Below, piece by piece: positions 1 through 7,613 of a DNA stretch of 64,000 bases. Position numbers and translations under genes: made by a program. Source of the stretch: Micavibrio sp. UBA6212. GTDB taxonomy: Bacteria; Pseudomonadota; Alphaproteobacteria; Micavibrionales; Micavibrionaceae. The DNA is taken from NCBI GenBank assembly GCA_002421905.1, contig DISK01000006.1, forward strand, positions 189,023-253,022. Direction: 5' to 3'. Below the pieces are notes generated by a model. It was not told the DNA's origin. It saw only the letters and a list, made by a program, of their open reading frames with translations, and searched no databases. The number at the start of each line of letters is the position of its first letter. Position 1 is the stretch's first letter.

Positions 1-624
1 AAAGTCGCGGATGGGTAATAATCCGGGCGTAATCGGGGTTAAAATTCCCTTATTTCGGGCGTGGGCAACAAAATTCTGGTAAATTGCCGGATCAAAGAAA
101 AACTGGGTAATGGCGCGCGCCGCCCCTGCCGAACATTTTTTCTCTAAAGCAATCAGATCAGCGTCGAGAGACGGCGCATCGGGATGTTTTTCCGGATAGG
201 CTCCGACCGAGATATCAAAAGGATGCCGCTTTAACAAAGCTTCGACAAACTCGCTGGTATATTCGAAATAATCCGGTTCTTTGAAATTGGTAGGCGATTG
301 ACCCTGTGGAATATCACCGCGTAACGCCACCAGATGGTGGATACCTGCATCCCATAATTGATCCGCATAGGCAAACAACTCTGCCTTTGGCGTAGCGAAA
401 TAACTTAAATGCGCGCCGACGTTCAGCCCGCAGTCTTGTTGTAACAGTTTGGCTGCTTCGAATGTTCCTGATTTGGTGCTGCCGCCTGCACCGAAGGTCA
501 CAGTCACAAAAGCGGGATCAAGGATAGCAAGCTCATGCGCCGCCGCTAACAAGGCTTTGCGACCCTCGTCATTCTTGGGTGGAAAAAATTCAAAAGAAAG
601 GGCGATTGGCGAGGAACTGGGCAT
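1..624 (-). CDS. metF: 5,10-methylenetetrahydrofolate reductase, C-terminus beyond window
   Basis: The first 208 codons are present and the frame is still open at base 1, so the 3' end lies outside. The protein starts MPSSSPIALSFEFFPPKNDE; the SFEFFPPK segment is the MetF signature containing the catalytic glutamate. FVTVTFGAGGST, the HLVALRGDIP segment, DISVGAYPEKHPD and ARAITQFFFD are typical of the FAD-binding TIM barrel. MetF reduces methylene-THF to methyl-THF for methionine synthesis in the cytoplasm. The ATG at 622-624 follows the gpt stop by 15 bases, which suggests one transcript with gpt. Only a weak GGGG ribosome site is visible. Confidence 0.93.
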   Translation of the reverse strand, partial: MPSSSPIALSFEFFPPKNDEGRKALLAAAHELAILDPAFVTVTFGAGGSTKSGTFEAAKLLQQDCGLNVGAHLSYFATPKAELFAYADQLWDAGIHHLVALRGDIPQGQSPTNFKEPDYFEYTSEFVEALLKRHPFDISVGAYPEKHPDAPSLDADLIALEKKCSAGAARAITQFFFDPAIYQNFVAHARNKGILTPITPGLLPIRDF

Positions 625-639
625 GACCCCGCGAGTGTA

Positions 640-1125
640 TCACGAAATACGGTCACATACCAAGGGGGTTGCGTATTGTCGGACTGTATCCCACGGAAAG
701 CGTACCCATGTCGATTGGGGAGCTTCGCGCCCAAACCAGTCAACCAGTTCGGCACCGGACGGTTTGACAAAAAGCGTTGCAAACTTGGCGTTGGTCAGCT
801 TTGTTTTGAGCAAGCGCAAGGTTGTACCCGTGTCTGAGAGATCATCAATAACCAAGGCGCCATCCATAAAATCAGGGTGACAATCTTTGAGGATTCTTGG
901 CTCATGGCGATTTTGTTCGTCATAGGACGCAATCGAGACCGTATCAATTAAACGAATATTGAGTTCACGGGCGATAATCCCTGCGGGAAACATGCCACCT
1001 CTGGTGATCGCCAGAATTTTGTTAAACCCTTGGGGATGTTCGACATGAATACGGCGCGCCAAGTCTCGACAGATATTCTGGACATCATCCCAGGACAGAT
1101 AGATATCGGATGTATAATCGGACAT
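640..1125 (-). CDS. gpt: xanthine/guanine phosphoribosyltransferase
   Basis: The product is a type I phosphoribosyltransferase that converts xanthine or guanine plus PRPP to XMP or GMP (purine salvage). The PRPP loop is ALVIDDLSDTGTT, and the C-terminus has the WVRFPWD segment typical of Gpt. I chose the ATG at 1123-1125 (MSDYTSD) because GGAG lies about 6 bases upstream; a GTG at 1137 in the same frame would add four residues. The length of about 161 residues fits the family (E. coli Gpt has 152). It lies 36 bases after the deaminase-like gene and just before metF. The nearby guaA and guaB act on the same nucleotide pool. Confidence 0.9.
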   Translation of the reverse strand: MSDYTSDIYLSWDDVQNICRDLARRIHVEHPQGFNKILAITRGGMFPAGIIARELNIRLIDTVSIASYDEQNRHEPRILKDCHPDFMDGALVIDDLSDTGTTLRLLKTKLTNAKFATLFVKPSGAELVDWFGREAPQSTWVRFPWDTVRQYATPLVCDRIS

Positions 1126-1161
1126 ATGTTTCTCCACTCCGCATGTTTCGTGATCCAGAAA

Positions 1162-2217
1162 TTACGCGGCATCAATCCCGTTGTAAAGAATGGAATCGCC
1201 TATTTGTTCCAATCGGTTTTTCCAGCCATGCTGGGCGAGATTGGCAAAATTATCCAGTTTCATCATACAAATGGCTGAATCCGGATGGGAATAATCAGGT
1301 GTGCCGACTATTTTGAACAAAGTCTGGTTGGTGATGCCGCGCGCCTCTGTGGAAGAACTGCGGGCAGTATTTTTTATCTGGATAATGGCGGAAATATTGG
1401 CCCATTGGCATTCCGTATAAGTCAGAGGCCCGATGTCTGATTGTGTCGTATAAAGCACAGCGCCCCGCAGATTCCATGGCTGGTTTACGCCTTGGTCTTT
1501 TTGTGTGCAACAGGCACTCTGGATGGTCAGATAACTGGCACTGGCAAAGGGGGCGTAGGGCGAGAGGTTATCATGACCGCAAGACAGGATATGCCCGTTC
1601 TGGACGATGACACAAGAATCCTGATCCGATTGTGCCAGCGCTTGCCGGATATCGGCAGGACTATCCGCAACGTCGAGATGGCGTACCTTGATTAAACCGT
1701 CCCCGATATCTTTCTGAATATCTTCGAAATAGGGAGCGTCGTGGAACCCGGCGACTTCTGCAGTATCCTGATAAGTTGCGCCATAGACCACAATAAAATG
1801 ACCTTCGTCTAACAATCCGCACGACATCAGGTCACGGGCAACGATCTGTTCCTTGGAATGGCAGGCCGGACAGCTTTCCGCACTCGAGACCATCACGAGA
1901 TAAAGCTGGTCTTTTTGTGGCGCGAGTTGCGCCAGACGGTCTTTCAAAATTTCAATATGGCTGGAATGAAGGACGCGGTCTTCGGCATGGGCGCTGCCGC
2001 ATCCTGTCGATAAGACGGCGTTGCCCATCATCTCGCCGATCATCTCATGGGCTTTGGTTGCCGAATTATAAAGATAAAGGGCTGCGCCGAAGGGCCCACC
2101 CACCCCGTTTTCAACGGAATGAAGGGCAAATAAGTCAATTTCGTTGATCCAGCCTTCGGCCACATTGCGGATTTCGTCCAGAACGGGCGTTTGGGCGCAT
2201 AAATTGACGTTTTGCAT
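1162..2217 (-). CDS. two-domain cytidine/nucleoside-deaminase-fold protein
   Basis: The N-terminal half carries a zinc-deaminase signature: HAEDRVL (HAE) followed about 45 residues later by SCPACHSKE (CxxC). The C-terminal half looks like a second copy of the same fold (VIVQNGHILSCGHDN, YLTIQSACC, GAVLYTTQSDIGPLTYTEC). There the HAE is replaced by SAS and the CxxC is absent, so it should be catalytically dead. This parallels E. coli-type cytidine deaminase, which also has one active and one broken half, but the CPAC motif is closer to guanine/tRNA-type deaminases. The substrate cannot be assigned. The start MQNVNLCAQ is preferred because CAGGG precedes it; an in-frame ATG at 2274 would leave only 43 bases to guaA. 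It heads the gpt-metF transcript, and guaA diverges from it. Confidence 0.75.
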   Translation of the reverse strand: MQNVNLCAQTPVLDEIRNVAEGWINEIDLFALHSVENGVGGPFGAALYLYNSATKAHEMIGEMMGNAVLSTGCGSAHAEDRVLHSSHIEILKDRLAQLAPQKDQLYLVMVSSAESCPACHSKEQIVARDLMSCGLLDEGHFIVVYGATYQDTAEVAGFHDAPYFEDIQKDIGDGLIKVRHLDVADSPADIRQALAQSDQDSCVIVQNGHILSCGHDNLSPYAPFASASYLTIQSACCTQKDQGVNQPWNLRGAVLYTTQSDIGPLTYTECQWANISAIIQIKNTARSSSTEARGITNQTLFKIVGTPDYSHPDSAICMMKLDNFANLAQHGWKNRLEQIGDSILYNGIDAA

Positions 2218-2317
2218 CTTGATTACCCTGAAATTATTGCTTAACTGCTCGTAACAGATTTTATCCCGCATCATCCTATAGAGATGGTGTTAATATGTCA
2301 ATATAAAGGGCCCAGAC

Positions 2318-3898
2318 ATGACCACTCCGACAACATCCCTCGCTTTAACCCATGATCACATTCTGATCCTTGATTTCGGGTCCCAAGTCACCCAGTTGAT
2401 CGCGCGCCGCGTGCGGGAAAGTGGCGTATATTGCGAAATCTGGCCGTTTAACACCGCAACGGCAGAAAAAATCAAAGATTATAACCCGCGCGGACTTGTC
2501 CTTTCGGGTGGGCCATGCAGTGTTACCGCCCCAGACAGCCCCCGCGCCCCCGAAGGCGTGTTCGAGATGGGCTTGCCGATTTTGGGAATTTGTTACGGCC
2601 AACAAACCATGTGCGAACAAATGGGCGGCAAGGTCGAAGGTTCCGACCATAAAGAATTTGGTCGTGCCTATGTTGAAATTACCAAACCCTGCGCCTTGTT
2701 TGACGGGGTCTGGGAAACGGGCAAAAAAGAAATGGTCTGGATGTCCCACGGCGACCGCGTGACCAAACTCCCCGAAGGGTTCGAGATTGTCGGGATTTCC
2801 GAAGGTGCCCCGTGCGCGGCCGTGGCCAACGATGCAAAGAAAATGTATGGCGTGCAATTCCACCCCGAGGTCGTGCACACCCCACACGGTGCGGCCCTGA
2901 TTAAAAACTTCACCCATAAAATTTGTGGCTGTTCAGGGGACTGGACAATGAATGCCTTCCGTCAGGAAGCCATCGAGAAAATCCGCAAACAAGTCGGCGA
3001 CAAGCGCGTGATCTGTGGATTGTCAGGAGGAGTGGACTCGTCTGTTACCGCTATCCTGATCCATGAAGCCATCGGCGATCAATTGACCTGTATCTATGTT
3101 GATACCGGCATGATGCGGGCAGGCGAAAGCGAACAAGTCGTCAGCCTGTTCAAAGATCACTATAATATCAAATTGATCCACGAAGATGCGTCCGATCTGT
3201 TCCTCGGAAAATTGGCGGGCGTGACCGACCCCGAACAAAAACGCAAAATCATCGGCGGCCTGTTTATCGAAGTGTTCGAAAACTGCGCGAACCGTATCGG
3301 CGGGGCAGAATTTCTTGCCCAAGGAACGCTATACCCTGATGTGATTGAATCGGTGTCCTTTATCGGTGGGCCATCGGTCACCATCAAATCCCACCATAAT
3401 GTCGGCGGACTGCCTGAACGCATGAATATGGGATTGGTCGAGCCGATGCGTGAACTTTTCAAAGACGAAGTGCGCGCGTTGGGGCGTGAACTCGGGATGA
3501 ACGAAGACTTTATCCGTCGTCACCCGTTCCCCGGCCCGGGGCTTGCCATTCGTATTCCGGGTGAAATTACGGCTGAAAAACTTGAAATCCTGCGTAACGC
3601 CGACAAGGTCTATATCGAGGAAATTAAAAACGCCGGACTTTATGATGTGATCTGGCAAGCCTTTGCCGTCCTCCTCCCCGTGAAAACTGTGGGCGTGATG
3701 GGCGATGACCGCACCTATGACCACGTCTGCGCGCTGCGGGCCGTGACCTCGACCGACGGCATGACGGCAGACTACTACCACTACGACCATGAATTTCTGG
3801 GCCGTGTGGCAAACCGCATTATCAACGAAGTCCGTGGCATCAACAGAGTCGTCTATGACATCACGTCCAAACCCCCGGGTACGATTGAATGGGAGTGA
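2318..3898 (+). CDS. guaA: GMP synthase (glutamine-hydrolysing)
   Basis: The protein has 526 residues, the normal size. It contains a class I glutamine amidotransferase domain (nucleophile Cys in GICYGQQ, His/Glu in GVQFHPEV), an ATP-pyrophosphatase domain with the SGGVDSS P-loop, and the GMP-synthase dimerisation domain ending SKPPGTIEWE. It converts XMP to GMP using ATP and glutamine in the cytoplasm. AAAGGG about 8 bases upstream supports the ATG. It is divergent from the deaminase-gpt-metF transcript and separated from guaB by an accessory patch. Confidence 0.98.
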   Translation: MTTPTTSLALTHDHILILDFGSQVTQLIARRVRESGVYCEIWPFNTATAEKIKDYNPRGLVLSGGPCSVTAPDSPRAPEGVFEMGLPILGICYGQQTMCEQMGGKVEGSDHKEFGRAYVEITKPCALFDGVWETGKKEMVWMSHGDRVTKLPEGFEIVGISEGAPCAAVANDAKKMYGVQFHPEVVHTPHGAALIKNFTHKICGCSGDWTMNAFRQEAIEKIRKQVGDKRVICGLSGGVDSSVTAILIHEAIGDQLTCIYVDTGMMRAGESEQVVSLFKDHYNIKLIHEDASDLFLGKLAGVTDPEQKRKIIGGLFIEVFENCANRIGGAEFLAQGTLYPDVIESVSFIGGPSVTIKSHHNVGGLPERMNMGLVEPMRELFKDEVRALGRELGMNEDFIRRHPFPGPGLAIRIPGEITAEKLEILRNADKVYIEEIKNAGLYDVIWQAFAVLLPVKTVGVMGDDRTYDHVCALRAVTSTDGMTADYYHYDHEFLGRVANRIINEVRGINRVVYDITSKPPGTIEWE

Positions 3899-3910
3899 GA
3901 TCAAGATAGA

Positions 3911-4741
3911 ATGGACATTTTAGATATATTAATTTCCAAAGAAAATATCACGGGTATATGGGCTGTGATCGGCGCAGTAACGGCCTCTTCTATTACGCTT
4001 TTTGGTATATTTATAAATAATTTATTTGAAAATAACCGAAAAAGAAAAGATCGGCAGTATGCTCTTGTCGTAGATGGGTATAATTCTGCTTTGCAATATC
4101 TAGCCAAAACGTATTTCCTTCTTATGAAAGTTGGCGGAGGGAAAATCGTTGATATGAGTGATATTGAGTCTTCCTCTACTGAAAAATTTTATAAACTATT
4201 TTTAATAGCATCTCCAAAAGTTGCAGATTCTTTTATTAAATTATCATCCGCATATTCGAGTGTAATATACTCATTTTTTGAAAAACAACTATCGATGGCA
4301 GCTACCAAATCTGAAATGGAAGTTATTCAAATAGGTATTGATGGAAATAATAAAATAATTAACGACATTTTGGAGGACATGAAAAATTATAATAGAGAAA
4401 ATATGAATAACCCCGAAAAATTTTCCTTTTTTCAAGAACAGTATAGTAAATCTTTCTCTGAAAATGAGGGTCTTCAATTAAAGATTGATTTGCTGCAAAA
4501 AAAGCAGACAGAGCTACAGTTCACAGTATTAGCGGCATGTTTGGACTCTGTATTGAAGACCTCTCCGCTAGTTTATGAAGTAATATTTCTAATGAGAGAA
4601 GATATTGAAAGAAACCTTCGGGGCAGGGATATAAGGAAAATTAAAAAATCTTTTGACCTCATGATAGAACAAATGCGGTGCGATTTCGAGAAGTTGCTTG
4701 ACGTTCTGAATAAAAGAATTTCCGAAATGGAACTTCAATAG
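3911..4741 (+). CDS. orphan membrane-anchored protein, AT-rich
   Basis: I do not recognise this 276-residue protein. One hydrophobic segment lies near the N-terminus (about residues 14-38, IWAVIGAVTASSITLFGIF), followed by a basic stretch (NNRKRKDRQ). The remainder is mostly helical and charged with coiled-coil character, which suggests a single-pass inner-membrane protein with a cytoplasmic helical body. Its DNA is clearly more AT-rich than guaA, and codon use favours A/T endings. It begins 12 bases after the guaA stop and no good ribosome site is visible. REP-like palindromes follow it. The composition and orphan character suggest recent acquisition; I see no catalytic motif. Confidence 0.7.
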   Translation: MDILDILISKENITGIWAVIGAVTASSITLFGIFINNLFENNRKRKDRQYALVVDGYNSALQYLAKTYFLLMKVGGGKIVDMSDIESSSTEKFYKLFLIASPKVADSFIKLSSAYSSVIYSFFEKQLSMAATKSEMEVIQIGIDGNNKIINDILEDMKNYNRENMNNPEKFSFFQEQYSKSFSENEGLQLKIDLLQKKQTELQFTVLAACLDSVLKTSPLVYEVIFLMREDIERNLRGRDIRKIKKSFDLMIEQMRCDFEKLLDVLNKRISEMELQ

Positions 4742-4764
4742 GAAAGTTTTGGGTATTTCGCTCC

Positions 4765-4793
4765 CGTCATCACCCGCTTTAGGCAGGTGATCC
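4765..4793. repeat. REP-like palindrome A
   Basis: The sequence cgtcatcacccgctttaggc and the bases after it form a hairpin (ATCACCCGC paired with GCAGGTGAT, one mismatch). The GTCATCACCCG...GGTGATCC layout matches the class of short dispersed intergenic palindromes common in proteobacteria. It sits just after the AT-rich orphan gene. Confidence 0.65.
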
Positions 4794-4806
4794 ATTTTTA
4801 GCATAG

Positions 4807-4835
4807 ATTGCCCGAACGAGTCGGGCAATGACGGG
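4807..4835. repeat. REP-like palindrome B
   Basis: A perfect 9-bp stem (ATTGCCCGA / TCGGGCAAT) with a 5-base loop is followed by GACGGG. Read on the reverse strand it begins CCCGTCATTGCCCGA, the usual head of GTCATTGC-type dispersed palindromes. It lies 13 bases after palindrome A. Confidence 0.65.
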
Positions 4836-4867
4836 AAGGTAAAATTCTCGGATGTTTAAGCTTTTTC

Positions 4868-5005
4868 CTATGATGTTTCTGGATTGCTTCGCTGTTGCTC
4901 GCAATGACGAATTGTTGGTGTCCCTTGTTTCGTTGCAAAACACAGGGCAGATGTAAACAGCCCCAAAACCCCGCCAATTATAAAGCCTCCTAAAAACCAC
5001 CACAT
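4868..5005 (-). CDS. small glycine-rich one-helix membrane protein
   Basis: A 45-codon frame starts MWWFLGGFIIGGVLGLFTSA, a single transmembrane helix with a glycine-zipper pattern, as in many tiny phage and accessory membrane proteins. CAGGG about 7 bases before the ATG is a plausible ribosome site. The last dozen or so codons are encoded by a REP-like element (4878-4910), so the original C-terminus may have been replaced by the repeat. It is divergent from the small HTH gene at 5096, with a perfect palindrome between them. Function is unknown; the call rests on hydrophobic pattern and context only. Confidence 0.45.
   Translation of the reverse strand: MWWFLGGFIIGGVLGLFTSALCFATKQGTPTIRHCEQQRSNPETS
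4878..4910. repeat. GTCATTGCGAG-type dispersed repeat, copy 1
   Basis: On the reverse strand it reads CGTCATTGCGAGCAACAGCG and continues AAGCAATCCAGA. This is a widespread intergenic repeat form. A near-identical copy lies at 5306-5338, so two copies flank the HTH gene and its operator-like palindrome. Confidence 0.75.
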
Positions 5006-5045
5006 TGGTATGCCCTGATTACGCCTTTCGAGTACATCATTCAGT

Positions 5046-5061
5046 GTAGGTTATAACCTAC
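5046..5061. promoter_or_regulatory. perfect 16-bp palindrome, candidate HTH operator
   Basis: GTAGGTTATAACCTAC equals its own reverse complement. It lies 34 bases before the HTH gene ATG and 40 bases before the start of the divergent small membrane gene. A dyad in that position is typical of an autorepressed divergent promoter. Binding by the adjacent HTH protein is inferred. Confidence 0.55.
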
Positions 5062-5095
5062 GGACTTTGTGGGTTAAAGTCAACATAATTTATCT

Positions 5096-5299
5096 ATGAA
5101 AGAACTGGTTAATATTGGCAAAAACATCTCCCGCCTGCGTAAGAAACAAGGGATGACACAAGAAGATTTGTGCGGTCTGGCTGAAATCGACCGGAGTTAT
5201 TTGTCGGAAATCGAAAATGGTAAAATGAACGTCACCATCAAGGCACTGGTGGCGATTGCCCATGCTTTGAAATGCGAATTGATTGATTTAATTCGATAA
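5096..5299 (+). CDS. small XRE-family HTH regulator
   Basis: This 67-residue protein consists almost entirely of one lambda-repressor-like helix-turn-helix: NISRLRKKQGMTQEDLCGLA, then IDRSYLSEIENGKMNVT and ALKCELIDLIR. Such single-domain proteins act as DNA-binding regulators of restriction-modification, toxin-antitoxin or mobile modules. No toxin or methylase is adjacent. The only partner is the divergent small membrane ORF, with a perfect 16-bp dyad between them. No clear Shine-Dalgarno is visible. Confidence 0.85.
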   Translation: MKELVNIGKNISRLRKKQGMTQEDLCGLAEIDRSYLSEIENGKMNVTIKALVAIAHALKCELIDLIR

Positions 5300-5305
5300 G
5301 GTTCT

Positions 5306-5338
5306 TCTGGATTGCTTCGTTGTCACTCGCAATGACGG
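5306..5338. repeat. GTCATTGCGAG-type dispersed repeat, copy 2
   Basis: tctggattgcttcgttgtca and the following bases match copy 1 (4878-4910) except in the loop, and in the same orientation. It follows the HTH gene stop by 6 bases. The region from here to 5508 also holds an AT-rich stretch with tandem atcaa units near 5425-5443 and no gene. Confidence 0.75.
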
Positions 5339-5508
5339 CAGGGGAGGTTTCTCCAAATTCTTGGTGTCTTGGTGGTGGATAGATAAAGCACTATACCGGC
5401 ATGGTGTTTGATTTAATTAAATAAAATCAAATCAAATCAAATAGAAAAATCTTTTCTCCATTGAAATGGGGGCGTCTTGACCTACCATTCGTTTATCAAG
5501 GGAACAAA

Positions 5509-6051
5509 ATGGAGAAGATCATGATAAAAGAAATTACTCACACACGTTCCGATATAACAAAAACACTGACCCTGACTTTGTTGGCAGGGGTGGCTGTCTT
5601 TTTGGCCTCGGCATCTCTGGCGTATGCCGATTCCGATCACGGGAAAAGGAAAGACAAAGATAACGGTCTGGTGCGGTATCATTATGATGTACCGCAAACC
5701 CGTCATGATCTGGATCAGGATCGTTATATGGCGATCCGCATCCGCAATGACGACCGCAAGGTTTTGCATGGCTATCTCGAAGACCATTATCAAAAATCAT
5801 GCCCACCGGGTCTGGCCAAAAAACATAACGGGTGTTTGCCTCCCGGTCAGGCGAAAAAGAGGTATGTTGTCGGACATTACCTTCCTGACTATGTGCATTT
5901 TGAACCAGTGCCATCACATATCTTAAGAAAATTGCATCCTGCCCCTGTGGGGACACAATATGTTTTGGTTGATACAGATGTTCTTTTGATCGGCGAGGCC
6001 ACCAAGAAAATTATTGATGCCGTGACTTTATTGTCCGCCGTTAAAAACTAG
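5509..6051 (+). CDS. RcnB/CigR-like periplasmic protein
   Basis: The protein has a signal peptide (TLTLLAGVAVFLASASLAYA), a His/Asp/Lys-rich stretch, then CPPGLAKKHNGCLPPGQAKK. The C-terminal segment APVGTQYVLVDTDVLLIGEA is followed by a hydrophobic helix. The PPGLAKK/PPGQAKK pair plus this C-terminal pattern is characteristic of RcnB/CigR-type envelope proteins, some of which modulate nickel/cobalt export. Two cysteines bracket the PPGLAKK unit here, which could form a disulfide. The ATG at 5509 has AAGGG 6 bases upstream; a second ATG at 5521 also has GGAGA before it. Metal involvement is inferred from family only. Confidence 0.75.
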   Translation: MEKIMIKEITHTRSDITKTLTLTLLAGVAVFLASASLAYADSDHGKRKDKDNGLVRYHYDVPQTRHDLDQDRYMAIRIRNDDRKVLHGYLEDHYQKSCPPGLAKKHNGCLPPGQAKKRYVVGHYLPDYVHFEPVPSHILRKLHPAPVGTQYVLVDTDVLLIGEATKKIIDAVTLLSAVKN

Positions 6052-6061
6052 ATTGTATGAC

Positions 6062-6090
6062 GCGCGGGGGGAGAGTTATTTCTCCCGCGC
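6062..6090. terminator. GC-rich hairpin between convergent genes
   Basis: GCGCGGG...TCTCCCGCGC forms a stem with a two-G bulge between the RcnB-like gene and the 3' end of the aldehyde dehydrogenase gene, overlapping the latter's stop. Neither side has a strong T-tract, so terminator function is uncertain. Confidence 0.35.
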
Positions 6091-7455
6091 AATCATTTTC
6101 TTCTGGGTCACGTCATGAAATCCGAAATGACCGTTTTCGCGGGATATACCGGAGCGTTTATAGCCACCGAAAATATTCTCGGGCTTTCCGGTATTGGCGA
6201 GGTTATTTTTGATCATACCTGCTTGCAAATCGCGTGACGCGCGCCGCACCAGATCCTTATCTTCGGTAAAGACCGAAGCCGATAGCCCGTAAATCGTATT
6301 GTTCGCCAGTGCAATGGCCTCGTCATAAGTTTTGAAAGAGACCACAGGTAACACGGGGCCAAACACCTCTTCACGCCAGACCTTCATATCGGGTGTGATC
6401 TGGGTCAGGATAGTGGGCTCATAAAAAGCCCCCGACAGTCCCGCAGGTTGCTTGCCGCCGCAAATGATTTTGGCTCCTTTGCCCAAGGCATCCTCCATCT
6501 GGAATAATAATGTATCAAGTTGTTTTTTGGAAACCAGCGGCCCGATATCTGTGCTCTCCTCCATCGGATCCCCCATTTTTTTGGATAAGACAAGCGCGGC
6601 AAGTTTTTCGACCACTTCATCAAAACGGCTTTCATGGACAATCAGGCGTTTCATGGACTGGCACACCTGCCCGCAATTGGTAAACCGTCCGGCATAAAGC
6701 GCAGGCAAAATCTTATCAAGATCGGCATCTTCAAAGACAATGCCCGGATCAGACCCGCCCAATTCCAGAACCAGCGGAATAAATTTTTCGGCGGCCTGCT
6801 TATAAAGGATTTCCCCGACACGGGTGCTGCCGGTAAAGCTGATAAAATTAATGTCATCCGCGATCATGGCCTGCGCCACGGCCCCATCCCCGTAAATGAC
6901 ATTCAAAACCCCTTCGGGAAACTGCGCAGAGTGTACCATATCCTCTATTTCGCGGGCGAAAAGCTGGGTTTCCTCGGAATTTTTGAACACAACGCTATTG
7001 CCAGCGCACAAAGCCTGAAAAGTAGCCCAGACAAAATTGCTGGCCGGAAAATTCCAAGGCGAAATACAAGCTGCCACGCCATGCGGTTCGAATGTGACCT
7101 CGTCAATTTCAAAATCGTCTTCGTAGGTGACAACGGGAGCAAGGCTTTTGGCGGCATTCTTCAAAGACCAGTTCATATAGCTAAGCGCCCGATCCACCGT
7201 AAACAGACTTTGGGATATTGGCATTCCCATCTCAAGCGTCATGAATTCAGCCAGTTTTGGGCGTCGGGAAACAAATTCATCGCGCAAACGCCCCAAAACC
7301 TCCAGACGGCCTTCAAGGGGTAGAGCCGCCCAACGGGGGAACGCCGCGCGCGCCGCCGCCACTTTTTTGCGAACATCTTCGGGTGACGACATCGGAATTT
7401 CGCCGATCACGCTGAAATCCGCTGGATTAACCGATTGAAGGGTTTTGCTGGTCAT
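6076..7455 (-). CDS. NAD(P)-dependent aldehyde dehydrogenase
   Basis: From the ATG at 7453-7455 (AGGAG 6 bases upstream; longer in-frame starts lack a ribosome site) the protein has about 459 residues, normal for this superfamily. Visible signatures are the cofactor-fold stretch ISFTGSTRVGEI, the general-base region LVLELGGSDPGIVFEDAD and the catalytic cysteine in NCGQVCQSMKR. The C-terminal EEVFGPVLPV and FGGYKRSGISREN are also present. It is closest in style to succinate-semialdehyde-type dehydrogenases, but the substrate cannot be fixed from sequence. It is divergent from guaB, with a shared 158-bp promoter region. Confidence 0.9.
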   Translation of the reverse strand: MTSKTLQSVNPADFSVIGEIPMSSPEDVRKKVAAARAAFPRWAALPLEGRLEVLGRLRDEFVSRRPKLAEFMTLEMGMPISQSLFTVDRALSYMNWSLKNAAKSLAPVVTYEDDFEIDEVTFEPHGVAACISPWNFPASNFVWATFQALCAGNSVVFKNSEETQLFAREIEDMVHSAQFPEGVLNVIYGDGAVAQAMIADDINFISFTGSTRVGEILYKQAAEKFIPLVLELGGSDPGIVFEDADLDKILPALYAGRFTNCGQVCQSMKRLIVHESRFDEVVEKLAALVLSKKMGDPMEESTDIGPLVSKKQLDTLLFQMEDALGKGAKIICGGKQPAGLSGAFYEPTILTQITPDMKVWREEVFGPVLPVVSFKTYDEAIALANNTIYGLSASVFTEDKDLVRRASRDLQAGMIKNNLANTGKPENIFGGYKRSGISRENGHFGFHDVTQKKMIAREK

Positions 7456-7534
7456 AACGGCTCCTTGATGGGTTGTTCCCACTAACATAAGCAAAACTGC
7501 GACAAATTCAAATCCATCATAACGCATTATTTTC

Positions 7535-7562
7535 TTTACATTTTTACCAAAGCCTTTATAAA
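7535..7562 (+). promoter_or_regulatory. candidate sigma-70 promoter of guaB
   Basis: TTTACA (7535-7540) and TATAAA (7557-7562) are separated by 16 bases. They lie about 50 bases before the guaB ATG in the intergenic space with the divergent aldehyde dehydrogenase gene. Confidence 0.45.
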
Positions 7563-7613
7563 TCCCTTGCAAATCCCACCCCGAAACCGAACAAACAACA
7601 AAGGATTTGCGTC

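Noticed and set aside
3911..4741. Calling the AT-rich gene a defence effector
   Set aside because: There is no nuclease, TIR, protease or pore motif; only the membrane helix and composition are visible.
4779..5003. Reverse 74-codon frame through the REP-like elements
   Set aside because: Much of it translates two repeats; the overlapping frame starting MWWFLGG has a better start and a coherent membrane helix.
5400..5450. Short atcaaatcaaatcaaat tandem as a possible CRISPR or array
   Set aside because: The units are five bases without spacers; it is simple AT-rich repetition.
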